From Pseudarthrobacter cellobiosi (GTDB taxonomy: Bacteria; Actinomycetota; Actinomycetes; Actinomycetales; Micrococcaceae): a DNA stretch of 64,000 bases. The notes beneath the pieces were generated by a model. That model searched no databases. It saw only the letters and a program-made list of their open reading frames with translations, and had not been told where the DNA came from. Location of the stretch: the NCBI RefSeq assembly GCF_023913755.1, contig NZ_JAMXBJ010000048.1, positions 62,001 to 126,000 of the forward strand, given 5' to 3'. The translations under genes and the position numbers were made by a program. The number at the start of each line of letters is the position of its first letter. The stretch's first letter is position 1. Positions 48,019 to 57,104 of the stretch are shown one piece after another.

Positions 48019-48480
48019 ATGACTACACATGACCTGCCCGCCGCATTGGCGGAAATCGTGGATGACTTCCAGGCCCTGACCGAACCCGATCGGCTTCAGT
48101 TGCTGCTTGAGTTCTCGCGCGAGCTGCCGGAACTGCCGGACCGGCTGAAGGACCACCCTGAGCTCTTGGAGCAGGTGGTGGAATGCCAGTCGCCGCTGTT
48201 CCTGACCATCGAGACGGAAAAGAACGACGCCGGCCCGGCCGACGCCGTTCGGCTCTACTTCAAGGCGCCACCGGAAGCCCCCACCACGCGGGGTTTCGCC
48301 GGTGTGCTCCACGAGGGGCTCGACGGACTCAGCGCCGCCGAAATCCTGGCGGTGCCGGACGATATGCCGGAGCTGCTGGGCCTGACGCGGGCCATCACGC
48401 CACTGCGGATGCGCGGCATGACCGCCATGCTGGGACGGATCAAGCACAAGGTCGCCGCTTCGTCCCGGTCCGCGTCCTGA
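48019..48480 (+). CDS. sufE: SufE family Fe-S cluster sulfur acceptor
   Basis: The 153-residue protein has LAEIVDDFQALTEPDRLQLL, LEQVVECQSPLFLTIE with sulfur-accepting Cys56, and RGFAGVLHEGLDGLSAAEIL. SufE takes sulfur from SufS-type desulfurases; being beside a rhodanese is typical of Micrococcaceae-type clusters. ATG 48019 is 10 nt after the previous stop. Confidence 0.92.
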   Translation: MTTHDLPAALAEIVDDFQALTEPDRLQLLLEFSRELPELPDRLKDHPELLEQVVECQSPLFLTIETEKNDAGPADAVRLYFKAPPEAPTTRGFAGVLHEGLDGLSAAEILAVPDDMPELLGLTRAITPLRMRGMTAMLGRIKHKVAASSRSAS

Positions 48481-48511
48481 TCTTCTGACTCCGGGTCGGA
48501 AACTGAACGCT

Positions 48512-49009
48512 TTGGGACGCAAGAGTTCTTCAAACGGAACGCCGGCCACAGCCGCACTGGCTGCAGCCGGCGTTCCCTTTGTGTTGCATGCGTATGCCCA
48601 CGACCCTTCCGCGGCCAGCTACGGCACGGAAGCCGCCGAAGCCTTGGGCATCGCCCCCGAAAGGGTCTTCAAGACCCTCATGGTGGAAGTGGAAGGCCGA
48701 CTGGCCGTGGGGGTTGTGCCGGTCAGCGGAAACCTTGACCTGAAGGCATTCGCGGCCGCCCTGGGCGCCAAGAAGGCTTCGATGGCAGATCCTGCGGCTG
48801 CTGAACGCCGCACCGGCTACGTCCTGGGCGGCATCTCGCCGTTGGGCCAGCGCCAGTCATCACCCACCGTGGTGGACAGCAGCGCCCTTGGTCTGGGAAC
48901 GATGCTGGTTTCCGGTGGTAAGCGCGGCCTTGATGTTGAGCTTGCACCGGCCGACCTCATCCGGCTGACGTCCGCCGTGACAGCCGCCATCGGCGCGCGC
49001 ACACCTTAG
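48512..49009 (+). CDS. ybaK: Cys-tRNA(Pro) deacylase YbaK/EbsC type
   Basis: The 165-residue protein (TTG start) has the YbaK fold: AALAAAGVPFVLHAYAHDPS, ERVFKTLMVEVEGRLAVGVV (catalytic Lys in FKTL), RRTGYVLGGISPLGQRQ. It hydrolyses mischarged Cys-tRNA(Pro). Its stop overlaps the convergent hydrolase gene by 4 bp. Confidence 0.92.
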   Translation: MGRKSSSNGTPATAALAAAGVPFVLHAYAHDPSAASYGTEAAEALGIAPERVFKTLMVEVEGRLAVGVVPVSGNLDLKAFAAALGAKKASMADPAAAERRTGYVLGGISPLGQRQSSPTVVDSSALGLGTMLVSGGKRGLDVELAPADLIRLTSAVTAAIGARTP

Positions 49010-50271
49010 CGGTTCTGGCCGGGATTAAGCCGTGGAGCCAACTGGGGCCGGAGCCACGCCTTGATCAGGTTCTCCCAGCGCTCGGGATCGACGTTCCATT
49101 CCTTGGTGTGCCTGGCGTGATTGAACGTTTCGAACGTGACCATGTCCGGATTCCGTTCGGCCAGGAGGGCGGATGGTTCATAGGGAACGTACTCGTCATC
49201 AACGCTGTGGATGATCAGGGTGGGCGTCCGGACTTCGACGGCGCGCGCCACCCAGTCCATGGCCTTGAGGTCCACGGGTGCGGCCAGGCCGGTGAGCCTG
49301 CGGCCCACAGGGTGGCCCAGCATCAGCTGCCCGTAGCGGCCAACGAGGGACGGAATGCGGTTGATCTGCGCATGGTGGGCCAGCACATTGACCCAGTTGA
49401 TGACGGGCGCATCCAGGACCATGGCCCGGATCAGGTGACGGTGAGGCGAGAGATCGGCCGTCTGCAGGCAGATGGCGCCGCCCATGGACCAGCCGAAGAG
49501 AACAATTTCCTCGGCGCCGTTGGCCAGGGCGAATTCGATGGCAGCCTCCACGTCATGCCATTCCGTGGATCCCAGGCCGTACCTGCCATCCTCGGCCGAA
49601 GGCGCCAGCCCGTCGTTCCGGTACGAGACAAGCAGGCTGGTAAGCCCCAGTTCGAGGGCGGGACCTACCGCCCGGAGGGCCTCCTGGCGGGTGGCCCCGC
49701 GGCCGTGAACCATGACTGCCCAGGTCCGGGCAGGTCCGCCGGCCCGGACCAGCCACGCCGGTGCTGTGCCGCCGTCGACGTCGATCAGCACGTCCTCGGC
49801 CACAAAGCCGGCGGCAGCGGGATCCGGGTAGAGCGCACCGCTCCACCATCCGCGGCGGGCCGTTTCAAGATCGCCGGCATAGACGGCTTCCACTTCGCGC
49901 AGGACCGTGCCGTCCGCCGGCGAATAGGACACTATCCGCCCGATCCGGGCGTGCCCCTTCCCGCCGTCGAAAAATAACCCATAGACGCCCTCCACAGTGG
50001 TCTCCGGAGTGGCTGTCAGGATGACGTGGCGGCCGCCTCCTTCCCGGAGCACGGCGAGGACTTCCTGGTCCGCCGTCCGCTGCCGGACTGGAGTGATCAC
50101 ACGCCTGGCGAAATAAAGTGCCAGTGCGGAGGAGCCTGTGGCCAGCAGGCCGGCAAGGGCCCCGCCGCCAATGACGCCGCCGAGCGCCCATTTGGCGCGC
50201 AGGGACATACGGCCGTCGGCCTGGATCGGAACTGCCGCCGTCAACGTGGAGGTGCGCGTGGAAGGTGCCAT
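49006..50271 (-). CDS. Membrane-anchored alpha/beta hydrolase
   Basis: The 421-residue protein from ATG 50271 has one N-terminal transmembrane segment (LGGVIGGGALAGLLATGSSA). The hydrolase domain has oxyanion/HG region AVMVHGRGATR, nucleophile GWSMGG, acid VDDEYVPYEP and a late catalytic His (NHARHTKEW). The substrate is unknown. The longer open frame upstream of 50271 is Arg/Cys-rich and unlikely to be translated. Confidence 0.85.
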   Translation of the reverse strand: MAPSTRTSTLTAAVPIQADGRMSLRAKWALGGVIGGGALAGLLATGSSALALYFARRVITPVRQRTADQEVLAVLREGGGRHVILTATPETTVEGVYGLFFDGGKGHARIGRIVSYSPADGTVLREVEAVYAGDLETARRGWWSGALYPDPAAAGFVAEDVLIDVDGGTAPAWLVRAGGPARTWAVMVHGRGATRQEALRAVGPALELGLTSLLVSYRNDGLAPSAEDGRYGLGSTEWHDVEAAIEFALANGAEEIVLFGWSMGGAICLQTADLSPHRHLIRAMVLDAPVINWVNVLAHHAQINRIPSLVGRYGQLMLGHPVGRRLTGLAAPVDLKAMDWVARAVEVRTPTLIIHSVDDEYVPYEPSALLAERNPDMVTFETFNHARHTKEWNVDPERWENLIKAWLRPQLAPRLNPGQNR

Positions 50272-50425
50272 GGAACCATTCTTACTGCCGCAGACGGGTT
50301 GACCATATTCCGTCCGGCACGTGGCGCCGGAATTCTGCCGGCCCCGGGGACGCCGCGCATGACACCGCACGCACCGAGCGGCCCAAATGGATGCAGGCGC
50401 CGGTGCGCACGACTAGGCTGATGCC

Positions 50426-50917
50426 ATGAGCGATCCAATCGTCATTCTGACCGAAGAACCCCTGGGCGCGGACGACCGCGTCAACATAGAACGCCTGGTG
50501 GACGGGCAGGACACGCCCCTTGTCCTGCTGGTTCCGGGGAACACTGAACGGCACCTGCTGGTGGATTTTCTTGAGAATCTCTCCCTGCTGGACGTTGTTA
50601 AGGCGTTCCGCGAACTGACCGCCCATGCTCCGGACCCCTCCGCTGAACGGGCCGAGGCTGCGGAGACGCTGGCCGTCTCGCTGGCCGCCCTGGAGGGACT
50701 GGGCGCAGGAGTCACGGGCGAGGTGGTGGACGGTGGCGCCGTCAAGGGCCTCGTGGCCAAGGTCAAGGAGCTCGGTGCAGCCCAGGCGGTTGTGATCACC
50801 CGTCCGCACGCAGTGGCGGATACGTTCCACACGGACTGGGCCAACAAAGCCCAGGACCAGCTGGGGCTCCCAGTGCTCCACCTGTACGCCGGTTCGGGAT
50901 TTATCGGCGACTCCTGA
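50426..50917 (+). CDS. Conserved hypothetical Rossmann-like protein
   Basis: The 163-residue protein has alternating helices and strands: DPIVILTEEPLGADDRVNIE, TPLVLLVPGNTERHLLVDFL, AVKGLVAKVKELGAAQAVVI, VLHLYAGSG. It resembles the universal-stress/nucleotide-binding fold but lacks an obvious ATP loop. It is the first gene before msrB, 14 bp apart. Confidence 0.7.
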   Translation: MSDPIVILTEEPLGADDRVNIERLVDGQDTPLVLLVPGNTERHLLVDFLENLSLLDVVKAFRELTAHAPDPSAERAEAAETLAVSLAALEGLGAGVTGEVVDGGAVKGLVAKVKELGAAQAVVITRPHAVADTFHTDWANKAQDQLGLPVLHLYAGSGFIGDS

Positions 50918-50931
50918 GCGTTGAGCTGACT

Positions 50932-51441
50932 ATGAGTATCTTTCGAAAGAGCATCTTCGAGAACAAGGCCACGGATTCCGTCCCGGGTCCGGCTGCCGAC
51001 GCCGCCGCTGCGGAACCCGCCTACCGGAAATCCGACGCCGAGTGGCGGCAGGAACTCACGCCGGAGGAGTACCACGTGCTGCGGCAGGCGGGTACGGAGC
51101 GCCCCTTCACCGGCGAGTATGTGGACACCCATACGGAGGGTGTCTACCAATGCCGTGCCTGTGGCACCGAGCTTTTCCGGAGCAACGAAAAATTCGACTC
51201 GCATTGTGGCTGGCCGTCCTTCTGGGCACCCCTCGCCGAAGGCACCGTCCGTTACATCCACGACCGGACGCTCGGCATGAAGCGGGTGGAGGTACGGTGC
51301 GCGCACTGTGACTCGCACCTGGGCCACGTATTTGAGGGCGAGGGCTACGGCACGCCCACGGACCAGCGCTTCTGCATCAATTCGGTGTCCCTGAAGTTGG
51401 TGCCGCGCGGCGCTGCCGCGGAAGAATCCACGGAGTCCTGA
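50932..51441 (+). CDS. msrB: Peptide-methionine (R)-S-oxide reductase
   Basis: The 169-residue protein has YQCRACGTELF and VRCAHCDSHLGHVFEG (zinc Cys pairs), HCGWPSFW and RFCINSVSL with catalytic Cys148. It reduces Met-R-sulfoxide in proteins. The N-terminal 35 residues are a variable leader. Confidence 0.95.
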   Translation: MSIFRKSIFENKATDSVPGPAADAAAAEPAYRKSDAEWRQELTPEEYHVLRQAGTERPFTGEYVDTHTEGVYQCRACGTELFRSNEKFDSHCGWPSFWAPLAEGTVRYIHDRTLGMKRVEVRCAHCDSHLGHVFEGEGYGTPTDQRFCINSVSLKLVPRGAAAEESTES

Positions 51442-51595
51442 GTCCGCCAGCCGTGGCTCCGCCCACATCTGGCGTAGCCCCGAGACGCCTCGAGCCCGAG
51501 AGTATCTTATGCTCAGGCTCAATTTGAGTTAGGGACTCTGGTTGCTTGCTACGCTCGCCGTAGATGCCCCAAGCAATGAGAAAGGCAGTCGCACC

Positions 51596-52963
51596 ATGAC
51601 CGTCACCGTGACCGTGGCCCCTACGAGGATCACCGCCGAAAATCCCGCCTGGCTCCGCCTCAGGAGCGCCGCCGAATCCCTGCAGGCACTGCAGGTCCAG
51701 GACGGCTCCGTGCCCGACGCAGGCCATCACGCAGCAGCCGCTCTGCAGGTTGCCGCCATCACGGAGTCGCTCGCCGAACTGGCACCGCTGTTCCCGCACG
51801 ACGCGGCCTATCTTGACGCCGTCGTGGCTGATTTCCAGGCGTGGGCCACAGCTGGATTCGCCGTCCCGGACTTCCTCGCATCCCTTCTGGCGTTCCAGCC
51901 CCAGCTGCAGCGCCAGGATGGCCTGCAGCACGTGGTTATTTTCCCCATGTACACGCAGAACGGAAGCAGCAGCCGGCTGGTGGAAGCCGTGCTGATCGAG
52001 GTCATCTGGCCCGATTTTGTGGCCGGCCTTGAGGCCGGGGACTATTCCAACAAGCTCTTTGTGCCCATCCGGTTCCTGGACTTCACCCGCGGCTACAACA
52101 CCAACTCGGCGGTGCTGTTCCCCGAAACCGTGGCCGTCCGGGCAACACCCACCTTCACCTGGGGCGCCATTTTTGCGGACCGTGAAGCTGCCCGGTTCCG
52201 CCGGGTCCTGCGCGCGGCCGCAGACATCACCTCCCTGGACCTGCCCGCGGGCGCCGCGGAACTCCTGGCCGACCAGGAACTGACCGAGGCCACGTTTGTG
52301 ATGTGGGACCTGATCCATGACCGGACCCACATGCGCGGCGACCTGCCCTTTGACCCGTTCATGATCAAGCAGCGGATGCCCTACTTCCTGTATTCGCTGG
52401 AAGAACTGCGCTGCGACCTCACAGCATTCCGGGAATCCGTCCGGATCGAACTGGACGAAGACGCCGGGCCGGAAGCACGCCGGCACGCGAAACTGGTGCA
52501 GTACGCCATCATCTTCGACCGGATCTTCCGCTTCGCGATCACCGGCAACCGGGTGCGCAACTACGACGGCCTCGGCGGACAGCTGCTCTTTGCCTGGCTG
52601 CACCAGCACCACGTCCTGCACTGGACCGACAGCCGGCTCAGCATCGACTGGGAGCAGGTGGCGGACGCAGTGATCGCCCTCGGCGCCTCGATCGACGAGC
52701 TCTACTGGCGCTCCATTGACCGGCCGAAAATGGCCCACTGGCTTGCTGCGTACCAGCTGATCTCCGCCACGGTCACACCCAACCCCGCATCAGTCTGGGC
52801 CAAGGGCCCCGACGCGCTCCCGGTTGCCGGTCCGCCCCGCGGCCTGACAGACCAGGTGCTGGACGACGAATTTCCGCTGTCCATGTTCTACGAAGCCTTG
52901 GAGAAGAAAATGCGCCCAGTCATCGAATCCACTGCCGGCATCACCGGAGCGTCCGCGCTGTGA
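51596..52963 (+). CDS. DUF6421 family protein
   Basis: The 455-residue cytoplasmic protein was set at ATG 51596 (AGAAAGG upstream). Conserved-looking blocks: VVIFPMYTQNGSSSRLVEAV, FVPIRFLDFTRGYNTNSAVL, MWDLIHDRTHMRGDLPFDPF. The HDRTH block may bind metal. I recall the family as actinobacterial and uncharacterised. The stop overlaps the SDR start. The 154-bp gap upstream (51442-51595) holds only CTCAATTTGAG, a small inverted repeat. Confidence 0.8.
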   Translation: MTVTVTVAPTRITAENPAWLRLRSAAESLQALQVQDGSVPDAGHHAAAALQVAAITESLAELAPLFPHDAAYLDAVVADFQAWATAGFAVPDFLASLLAFQPQLQRQDGLQHVVIFPMYTQNGSSSRLVEAVLIEVIWPDFVAGLEAGDYSNKLFVPIRFLDFTRGYNTNSAVLFPETVAVRATPTFTWGAIFADREAARFRRVLRAAADITSLDLPAGAAELLADQELTEATFVMWDLIHDRTHMRGDLPFDPFMIKQRMPYFLYSLEELRCDLTAFRESVRIELDEDAGPEARRHAKLVQYAIIFDRIFRFAITGNRVRNYDGLGGQLLFAWLHQHHVLHWTDSRLSIDWEQVADAVIALGASIDELYWRSIDRPKMAHWLAAYQLISATVTPNPASVWAKGPDALPVAGPPRGLTDQVLDDEFPLSMFYEALEKKMRPVIESTAGITGASAL

Positions 52964-53721
52964 GCGAACCCGGCGCCCCGCGCGTTGTTCCTGTTCCGGA
53001 CCAAGCCCCCATGCTGAACGTCCTGGTCACCGGCGGCAGCGGTCCGTCCGGGATCGCGGTGGCCCGGGCGTTGCACCGGGCGGGGTTCCGGGTCTTCACG
53101 GTCGGCTCGGACAGCACGCGCATCGAGGGTGCTGCGAGGCAGGCGGGCGACGGCGTCACTCCCCTGGTGTGCGATCTTGCGGATCTCGCTGACGTCCAGG
53201 CCCTCCGGAAGACCCTGACGGGCACGGCAGGTCTGATGGACGGGGTCATCCACCTCGTGGGCGGCTGGCGCGGCGCCAAAGGCATCACGGACCAGAGCGA
53301 CGCAGACTGGGACTTCCTGGAGCGCGGCGCCATCACCACGCTCAGGAATGTCTCCCGGGTCTTTTACGCCGACCTGGCCGCCGCCGGAACCGGACGGTTT
53401 GCCATGGTGTCCTCCACCGCGGTGGACAAGCCCACGGCGGCGACGGCCAGCTATGTGGCGGCGAAGGCCGCCGCCGAGACCTGGACACTGGCGATGGCGG
53501 AGGGCCTGGCCCGCGAGGCTGCGGAGGAGGGCACCGCCTTGCGCGGCGCCGCCGTCGTCCTGGTGGTGAAAGCGCTCGTGGACGCGGAACTCCGGAAGGC
53601 GCACCCGGAACGGACCTTTGCCGGCGCCACCGACGTCGAGGACCTGGCCGCCGCCGTCGTCGGACTGTTCAGCCGCCCGGCAGCCGAACTGAACGGCCGG
53701 CGCCTGCCCCTGACCCCCTGA
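52960..53721 (+). CDS. Short-chain dehydrogenase/reductase family protein
   Basis: The 253-residue protein (GTG start overlapping the previous stop) has the NAD(P) loop VTGGSGPSGIAVARALHRAG, CDLADLADVQ, a Ser (MVSSTAVDK) and the catalytic Tyr-x3-Lys (YVAAK). A role coupled to the DUF6421 protein is implied by the overlap. The substrate is unknown. Confidence 0.88.
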   Translation: MSEPGAPRVVPVPDQAPMLNVLVTGGSGPSGIAVARALHRAGFRVFTVGSDSTRIEGAARQAGDGVTPLVCDLADLADVQALRKTLTGTAGLMDGVIHLVGGWRGAKGITDQSDADWDFLERGAITTLRNVSRVFYADLAAAGTGRFAMVSSTAVDKPTAATASYVAAKAAAETWTLAMAEGLAREAAEEGTALRGAAVVLVVKALVDAELRKAHPERTFAGATDVEDLAAAVVGLFSRPAAELNGRRLPLTP

Positions 53722-53785
53722 CCCCAAAATCCCCTGACTTCGTGGACCCCTGACCGGCCGGACCCGACCTCCCTAGACTGAGAAC

Positions 53786-54913
53786 GTGAGCAAAACAATG
53801 ACAACTACGGCAGATGCCGCCCCCCGGCTTGAGAATCCCGCCGCCCGGCTGCATGATGCGTCCGTCCGCGGTTTCGCCTCGGACAACTACTCCGGTGTGC
53901 ACCCCGAGGTGCTGGCCGCCCTCGCGGCAGCCAACGAGGGCCACCAGGTGTCCTACGGCGAGGACGACTACACGGCACGGCTGCGGGGGCTGATGGAGGA
54001 TCACTTCGGCGCCGGCATCGAATGTTTCCCGGTGTTCAACGGCACGGGGGCCAACGTGCTGTCCCTGCAGTCGCTGCTCCCGCGCTGGGGTGCTGTGGTG
54101 TGCGCATCGACGGCGCACATCAACATGGACGAAAACGGCGCTCCGGAACGGATCGGCGGGATCAAACTCCTGCATGTCCCCACCCCGGACGGCAAGCTGA
54201 CGCCGGAGCTGATTGACCGCGAGGCGTGGGGCTGGGGCGATGAACACCGGGCACAGCCGCTGGCAGTGTCCATCACGCAGACCACCGAGCTTGGCACGTG
54301 CTACACCCCGGATGAGGTCCGGGCCATCGCCGATCATGCCCACGCCAAGGGCATGAAACTCCACATGGACGGCGCTCGGCTGGCCAACGCGGCCGCGCAC
54401 CTGGACGTGCCGCTGCGGGCTTTCACGCGCGACGCCGGCGTGGACATCCTCTCCTTCGGCGGCACCAAGAACGGGCTGCTGTACGGCGAAGTGGTGGTGG
54501 CCCTGAACCCCGAAGCGGCCCACGGCCTGAAGTTCCTGCGCAAGATGAACATGCAGCTGGCCTCGAAAATGCGCTTCCTGTCGGCCCAGTTCATCGCCCT
54601 GCTGGAAGGCGACCTGTGGCTCCGTTCGGCGTCGCACGCCAACGCCATGGCTGCCCGCCTCCGCGCCGCGGTGGACACAATCGAGGGCGTGGAGCCCACG
54701 CAGAAGACGGAGTCCAACGGCGTGTTTGCCGTCTTGCCGGCCGGCATAGCTGACCGGCTGCGGGAGTCCTTCCGCTTCTACGACTGGGATGAAGCCGCCC
54801 GCGAGGTCCGCTGGATGTGTTCCTTCGACACCAGCGAGGACGACGTCGACGCCTTTGTGGCCGCGATCCGGCGGGAACTTGCGGCCCACCGCGCGGGCAG
54901 GGAAGCCGGATAG
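53786..54913 (+). CDS. Low-specificity L-threonine aldolase
   Basis: The 375-residue PLP enzyme has DNYSGVHPEVLAALAAANEG, NGTGANVLSLQSLLP, HMDGARLANAAAHLDVPL and SFGGTKNG with PLP Lys228. It cleaves threonine/allothreonine to glycine and acetaldehyde. The beta-eliminating lyase fold is complete. Confidence 0.9.
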   Translation: MSKTMTTTADAAPRLENPAARLHDASVRGFASDNYSGVHPEVLAALAAANEGHQVSYGEDDYTARLRGLMEDHFGAGIECFPVFNGTGANVLSLQSLLPRWGAVVCASTAHINMDENGAPERIGGIKLLHVPTPDGKLTPELIDREAWGWGDEHRAQPLAVSITQTTELGTCYTPDEVRAIADHAHAKGMKLHMDGARLANAAAHLDVPLRAFTRDAGVDILSFGGTKNGLLYGEVVVALNPEAAHGLKFLRKMNMQLASKMRFLSAQFIALLEGDLWLRSASHANAMAARLRAAVDTIEGVEPTQKTESNGVFAVLPAGIADRLRESFRFYDWDEAAREVRWMCSFDTSEDDVDAFVAAIRRELAAHRAGREAG

Positions 54914-54973
54914 CATGGACCGGCGACGGCGAGCCTGCTCTGCCCGCCCCCTGCTGTTGCGTAATCTGCGAAG

Positions 54974-55624
54974 GTGAACGCACTAGCCCAGGTTCCCCCG
55001 GAATTTCTCCACGCCTTGGGAACCCTCAGGAAGGCCCAATGCCGCAGTGAGTTGCGCCTGGCGGAAATTCCCGCTCCGGCGCGCCTGGCACCGTTCGCCG
55101 TGGCACTCGGGGCCGAGGTCATGGCGCCCGGACCGGGCAGCGGCACCACACCGGTCCACGGGCCTGCCGCCATGGCCCTGGCCGCGGCGTCCGGCATCGA
55201 GGACGACCACGACACCGAGCTGGCCACGGGCCGCTTCATCCTGCTGCACGACCCCGAAGGCTCAGCAGTCTGGGACGGCGAATTCCGGATTGTCACCTAC
55301 ATCCGTGCCCAGCTTGAGCCAGAAATGGGCAACGACGAAATGCTGGGCACCGTCGCCTGGACCTGGCTGGTCGAGGCGCTGGAGAACCACAAGGCCCCCT
55401 ACCGGGCGGCCGGCGGGACCGCCACGCGCGTCCTGTCGGAGAGCTTTGGAACACTTTCCGCCCGGCCCGGATCGATCGATATCGAGCTGCGCGCCTCCTG
55501 GACTCCGGCGTCCTCGGACGTTACTGCCCATCTGGAGGCGTGGTCCGACATGGTCTGCACGTTCGCCGGACTCCCCCCTCTGCCCGACGGCGTCGCGGCC
55601 CTTCCGCGCCGGCGCCGGAACTAG
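54974..55624 (+). CDS. DUF3000 domain-containing protein
   Basis: The 216-residue protein (GTG start) has VPPEFLHALGTLRKAQCRSE, LATGRFILLHDPEGSAVWDG, LGTVAWTWLVEALENHKAPY: the actinobacterial DUF3000 family, usually next to RNase D as here. Function unknown. Confidence 0.85.
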   Translation: MNALAQVPPEFLHALGTLRKAQCRSELRLAEIPAPARLAPFAVALGAEVMAPGPGSGTTPVHGPAAMALAAASGIEDDHDTELATGRFILLHDPEGSAVWDGEFRIVTYIRAQLEPEMGNDEMLGTVAWTWLVEALENHKAPYRAAGGTATRVLSESFGTLSARPGSIDIELRASWTPASSDVTAHLEAWSDMVCTFAGLPPLPDGVAALPRRRRN

Positions 55625-55655
55625 GACTGCCCCTTGTCGGTAAACTGAAGGCATC

Positions 55656-56984
55656 ATGACCCCTCATATTCCGGAAAACACCACGGCTGGCGCTCCGGCT
55701 GCTGATACCACTCCCCACATCACGGTGGAAGGCTTCGACAGCCAGGTCCCCGTAGTCATTGACCTCGACGCACCGCGCGACGGCGTGCCGCTGGTTATCG
55801 AAACGCAGTCCGGGCTGGAGCGATGCGCGGCAGCCATCGCCGCTGGAACAGGGCCCGCAGGGGTTGATGCAGAACGGGCCTCAGGATTCCGGTACGGCCA
55901 GCGCGCATTCCTGGTACAGATCCGGCGCGAAGGCTCCGGTACCTGGCTGATCGACCCTGAACCGTTCGAGAACCTGTCCATCATCAACGATGCGCTCCAT
56001 GGGGTGGAATGGATCCTGCATGCAGCCAGCCAGGATCTGCCCTGCCTGCTGGAGCTGGGCATGTGGCCGGACAGGCTCTTTGATACGGAGCTCGCCGCGC
56101 GGCTGGCCGGGCTGCCACGCGTTGGCCTGGCTGCCGTCATCGAACAGCTGCTCGGGTTTGGCCTGGCAAAGGAACATTCGGCCGCCGACTGGTCCACCCG
56201 GCCGCTGCCCGAGCCGTGGCTGCGCTACGCCGCCCTGGACGTGGAAGTCCTGACGGAACTGCGCGAAGAACTCATCGAATTGCTGCAGGCCGACGGCAAG
56301 CTGGAATACGCCGAGCAGGAATTTGCCGCGATCCTTGCCGCCGGCGTGGCTCCTCCCCGGGTTGACCCCTGGCGCAAGACGTCGGGCCTGCACCAGATCC
56401 GTGACCGGCGCCAGCTGGCTGCGGTCCGCGAAATGTGGCTGGAGCGCGATTCCCTGGCACAGAAGCGCGATGTGGCGCCGGGACGGCTGATCCCGGATTC
56501 GGCCCTGGTGTCCGCCGCCAAGGCCATGCCGTCCACCGTTCCCCAACTGCTCGGCACCAAGGGCTTCCATGGCCGTGCGGCTCAGCGTGAGGCACCCCGC
56601 TGGCTCCGGTGCATCGCCGCTGCCCGCGATCTTGAGGACCTTCCGCCGCTGCACCTCCCCACCAACGCACCGCCCCCGCCGCGGGTGTGGTCGGATCGCG
56701 ACCCCGAGGCCGCCGCACGCCTCTCCACCGCCCGCCCGCTCCTGCAGGAGAAGGCGGAGGAACTGAACCTTCCCGTAGAGAACCTGCTGACGCCGGACTA
56801 CCTCCGCCGGGTGGCGTGGCGTCCGCCGTCGGACATCACCGAAGAAACGGTAGCCGCTGAGCTGCGCGGCCTCGGTGCCCGTGACTGGCAAGTCGGCGTG
56901 GTCGCGCCGCTTCTCACGGAGGCTTTCCTCAACCCGCAACCACTGCCGGCCAAGGAAACCAAGGCAACCGCAGCCACTCAGTAA
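55656..56984 (+). CDS. Ribonuclease D-like 3'-5' exonuclease with HRDC domain
   Basis: The 442-residue protein has exonuclease motifs: GVDAERASGFRYGQRAFLVQ (D-x-E), LHAASQDLPCLLELGM (DEDD second site) and LRYAALDVEVLTELREEL (third). The HRDC domain starts near residue 235 (LAAVREMWLERDSLAQKRDV). The family processes 3' ends of stable RNAs. It follows DUF3000. Confidence 0.9.
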   Translation: MTPHIPENTTAGAPAADTTPHITVEGFDSQVPVVIDLDAPRDGVPLVIETQSGLERCAAAIAAGTGPAGVDAERASGFRYGQRAFLVQIRREGSGTWLIDPEPFENLSIINDALHGVEWILHAASQDLPCLLELGMWPDRLFDTELAARLAGLPRVGLAAVIEQLLGFGLAKEHSAADWSTRPLPEPWLRYAALDVEVLTELREELIELLQADGKLEYAEQEFAAILAAGVAPPRVDPWRKTSGLHQIRDRRQLAAVREMWLERDSLAQKRDVAPGRLIPDSALVSAAKAMPSTVPQLLGTKGFHGRAAQREAPRWLRCIAAARDLEDLPPLHLPTNAPPPPRVWSDRDPEAAARLSTARPLLQEKAEELNLPVENLLTPDYLRRVAWRPPSDITEETVAAELRGLGARDWQVGVVAPLLTEAFLNPQPLPAKETKATAATQ

Positions 56985-57003
56985 ACGCCCCTCGCCGAGC
57001 CTT

Positions 57004-57037
57004 GCGCACTATGTTACTGACGAGTAACATAGTGTGC
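57004..57037. promoter_or_regulatory. Palindromic operator upstream of fadA
   Basis: Fourteen-base arms (57004-57017 and 57024-57037, one G-T mismatch) surround TGACGA. The core is TTAC-N6-GTAA, the type bound by TetR/FadR-class fatty-acid regulators. It lies 68 bp before the fadA start, in the promoter region. It could also act as an RNase D terminator but lacks a U-tract. Confidence 0.65.
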
Positions 57038-57104
57038 ACTGCCGTCCCGCCGAGTGCTGCCCTTGGGCCTCCGGACGGCGCCAACGTCTCGATGAGGAGT
57101 AAAC

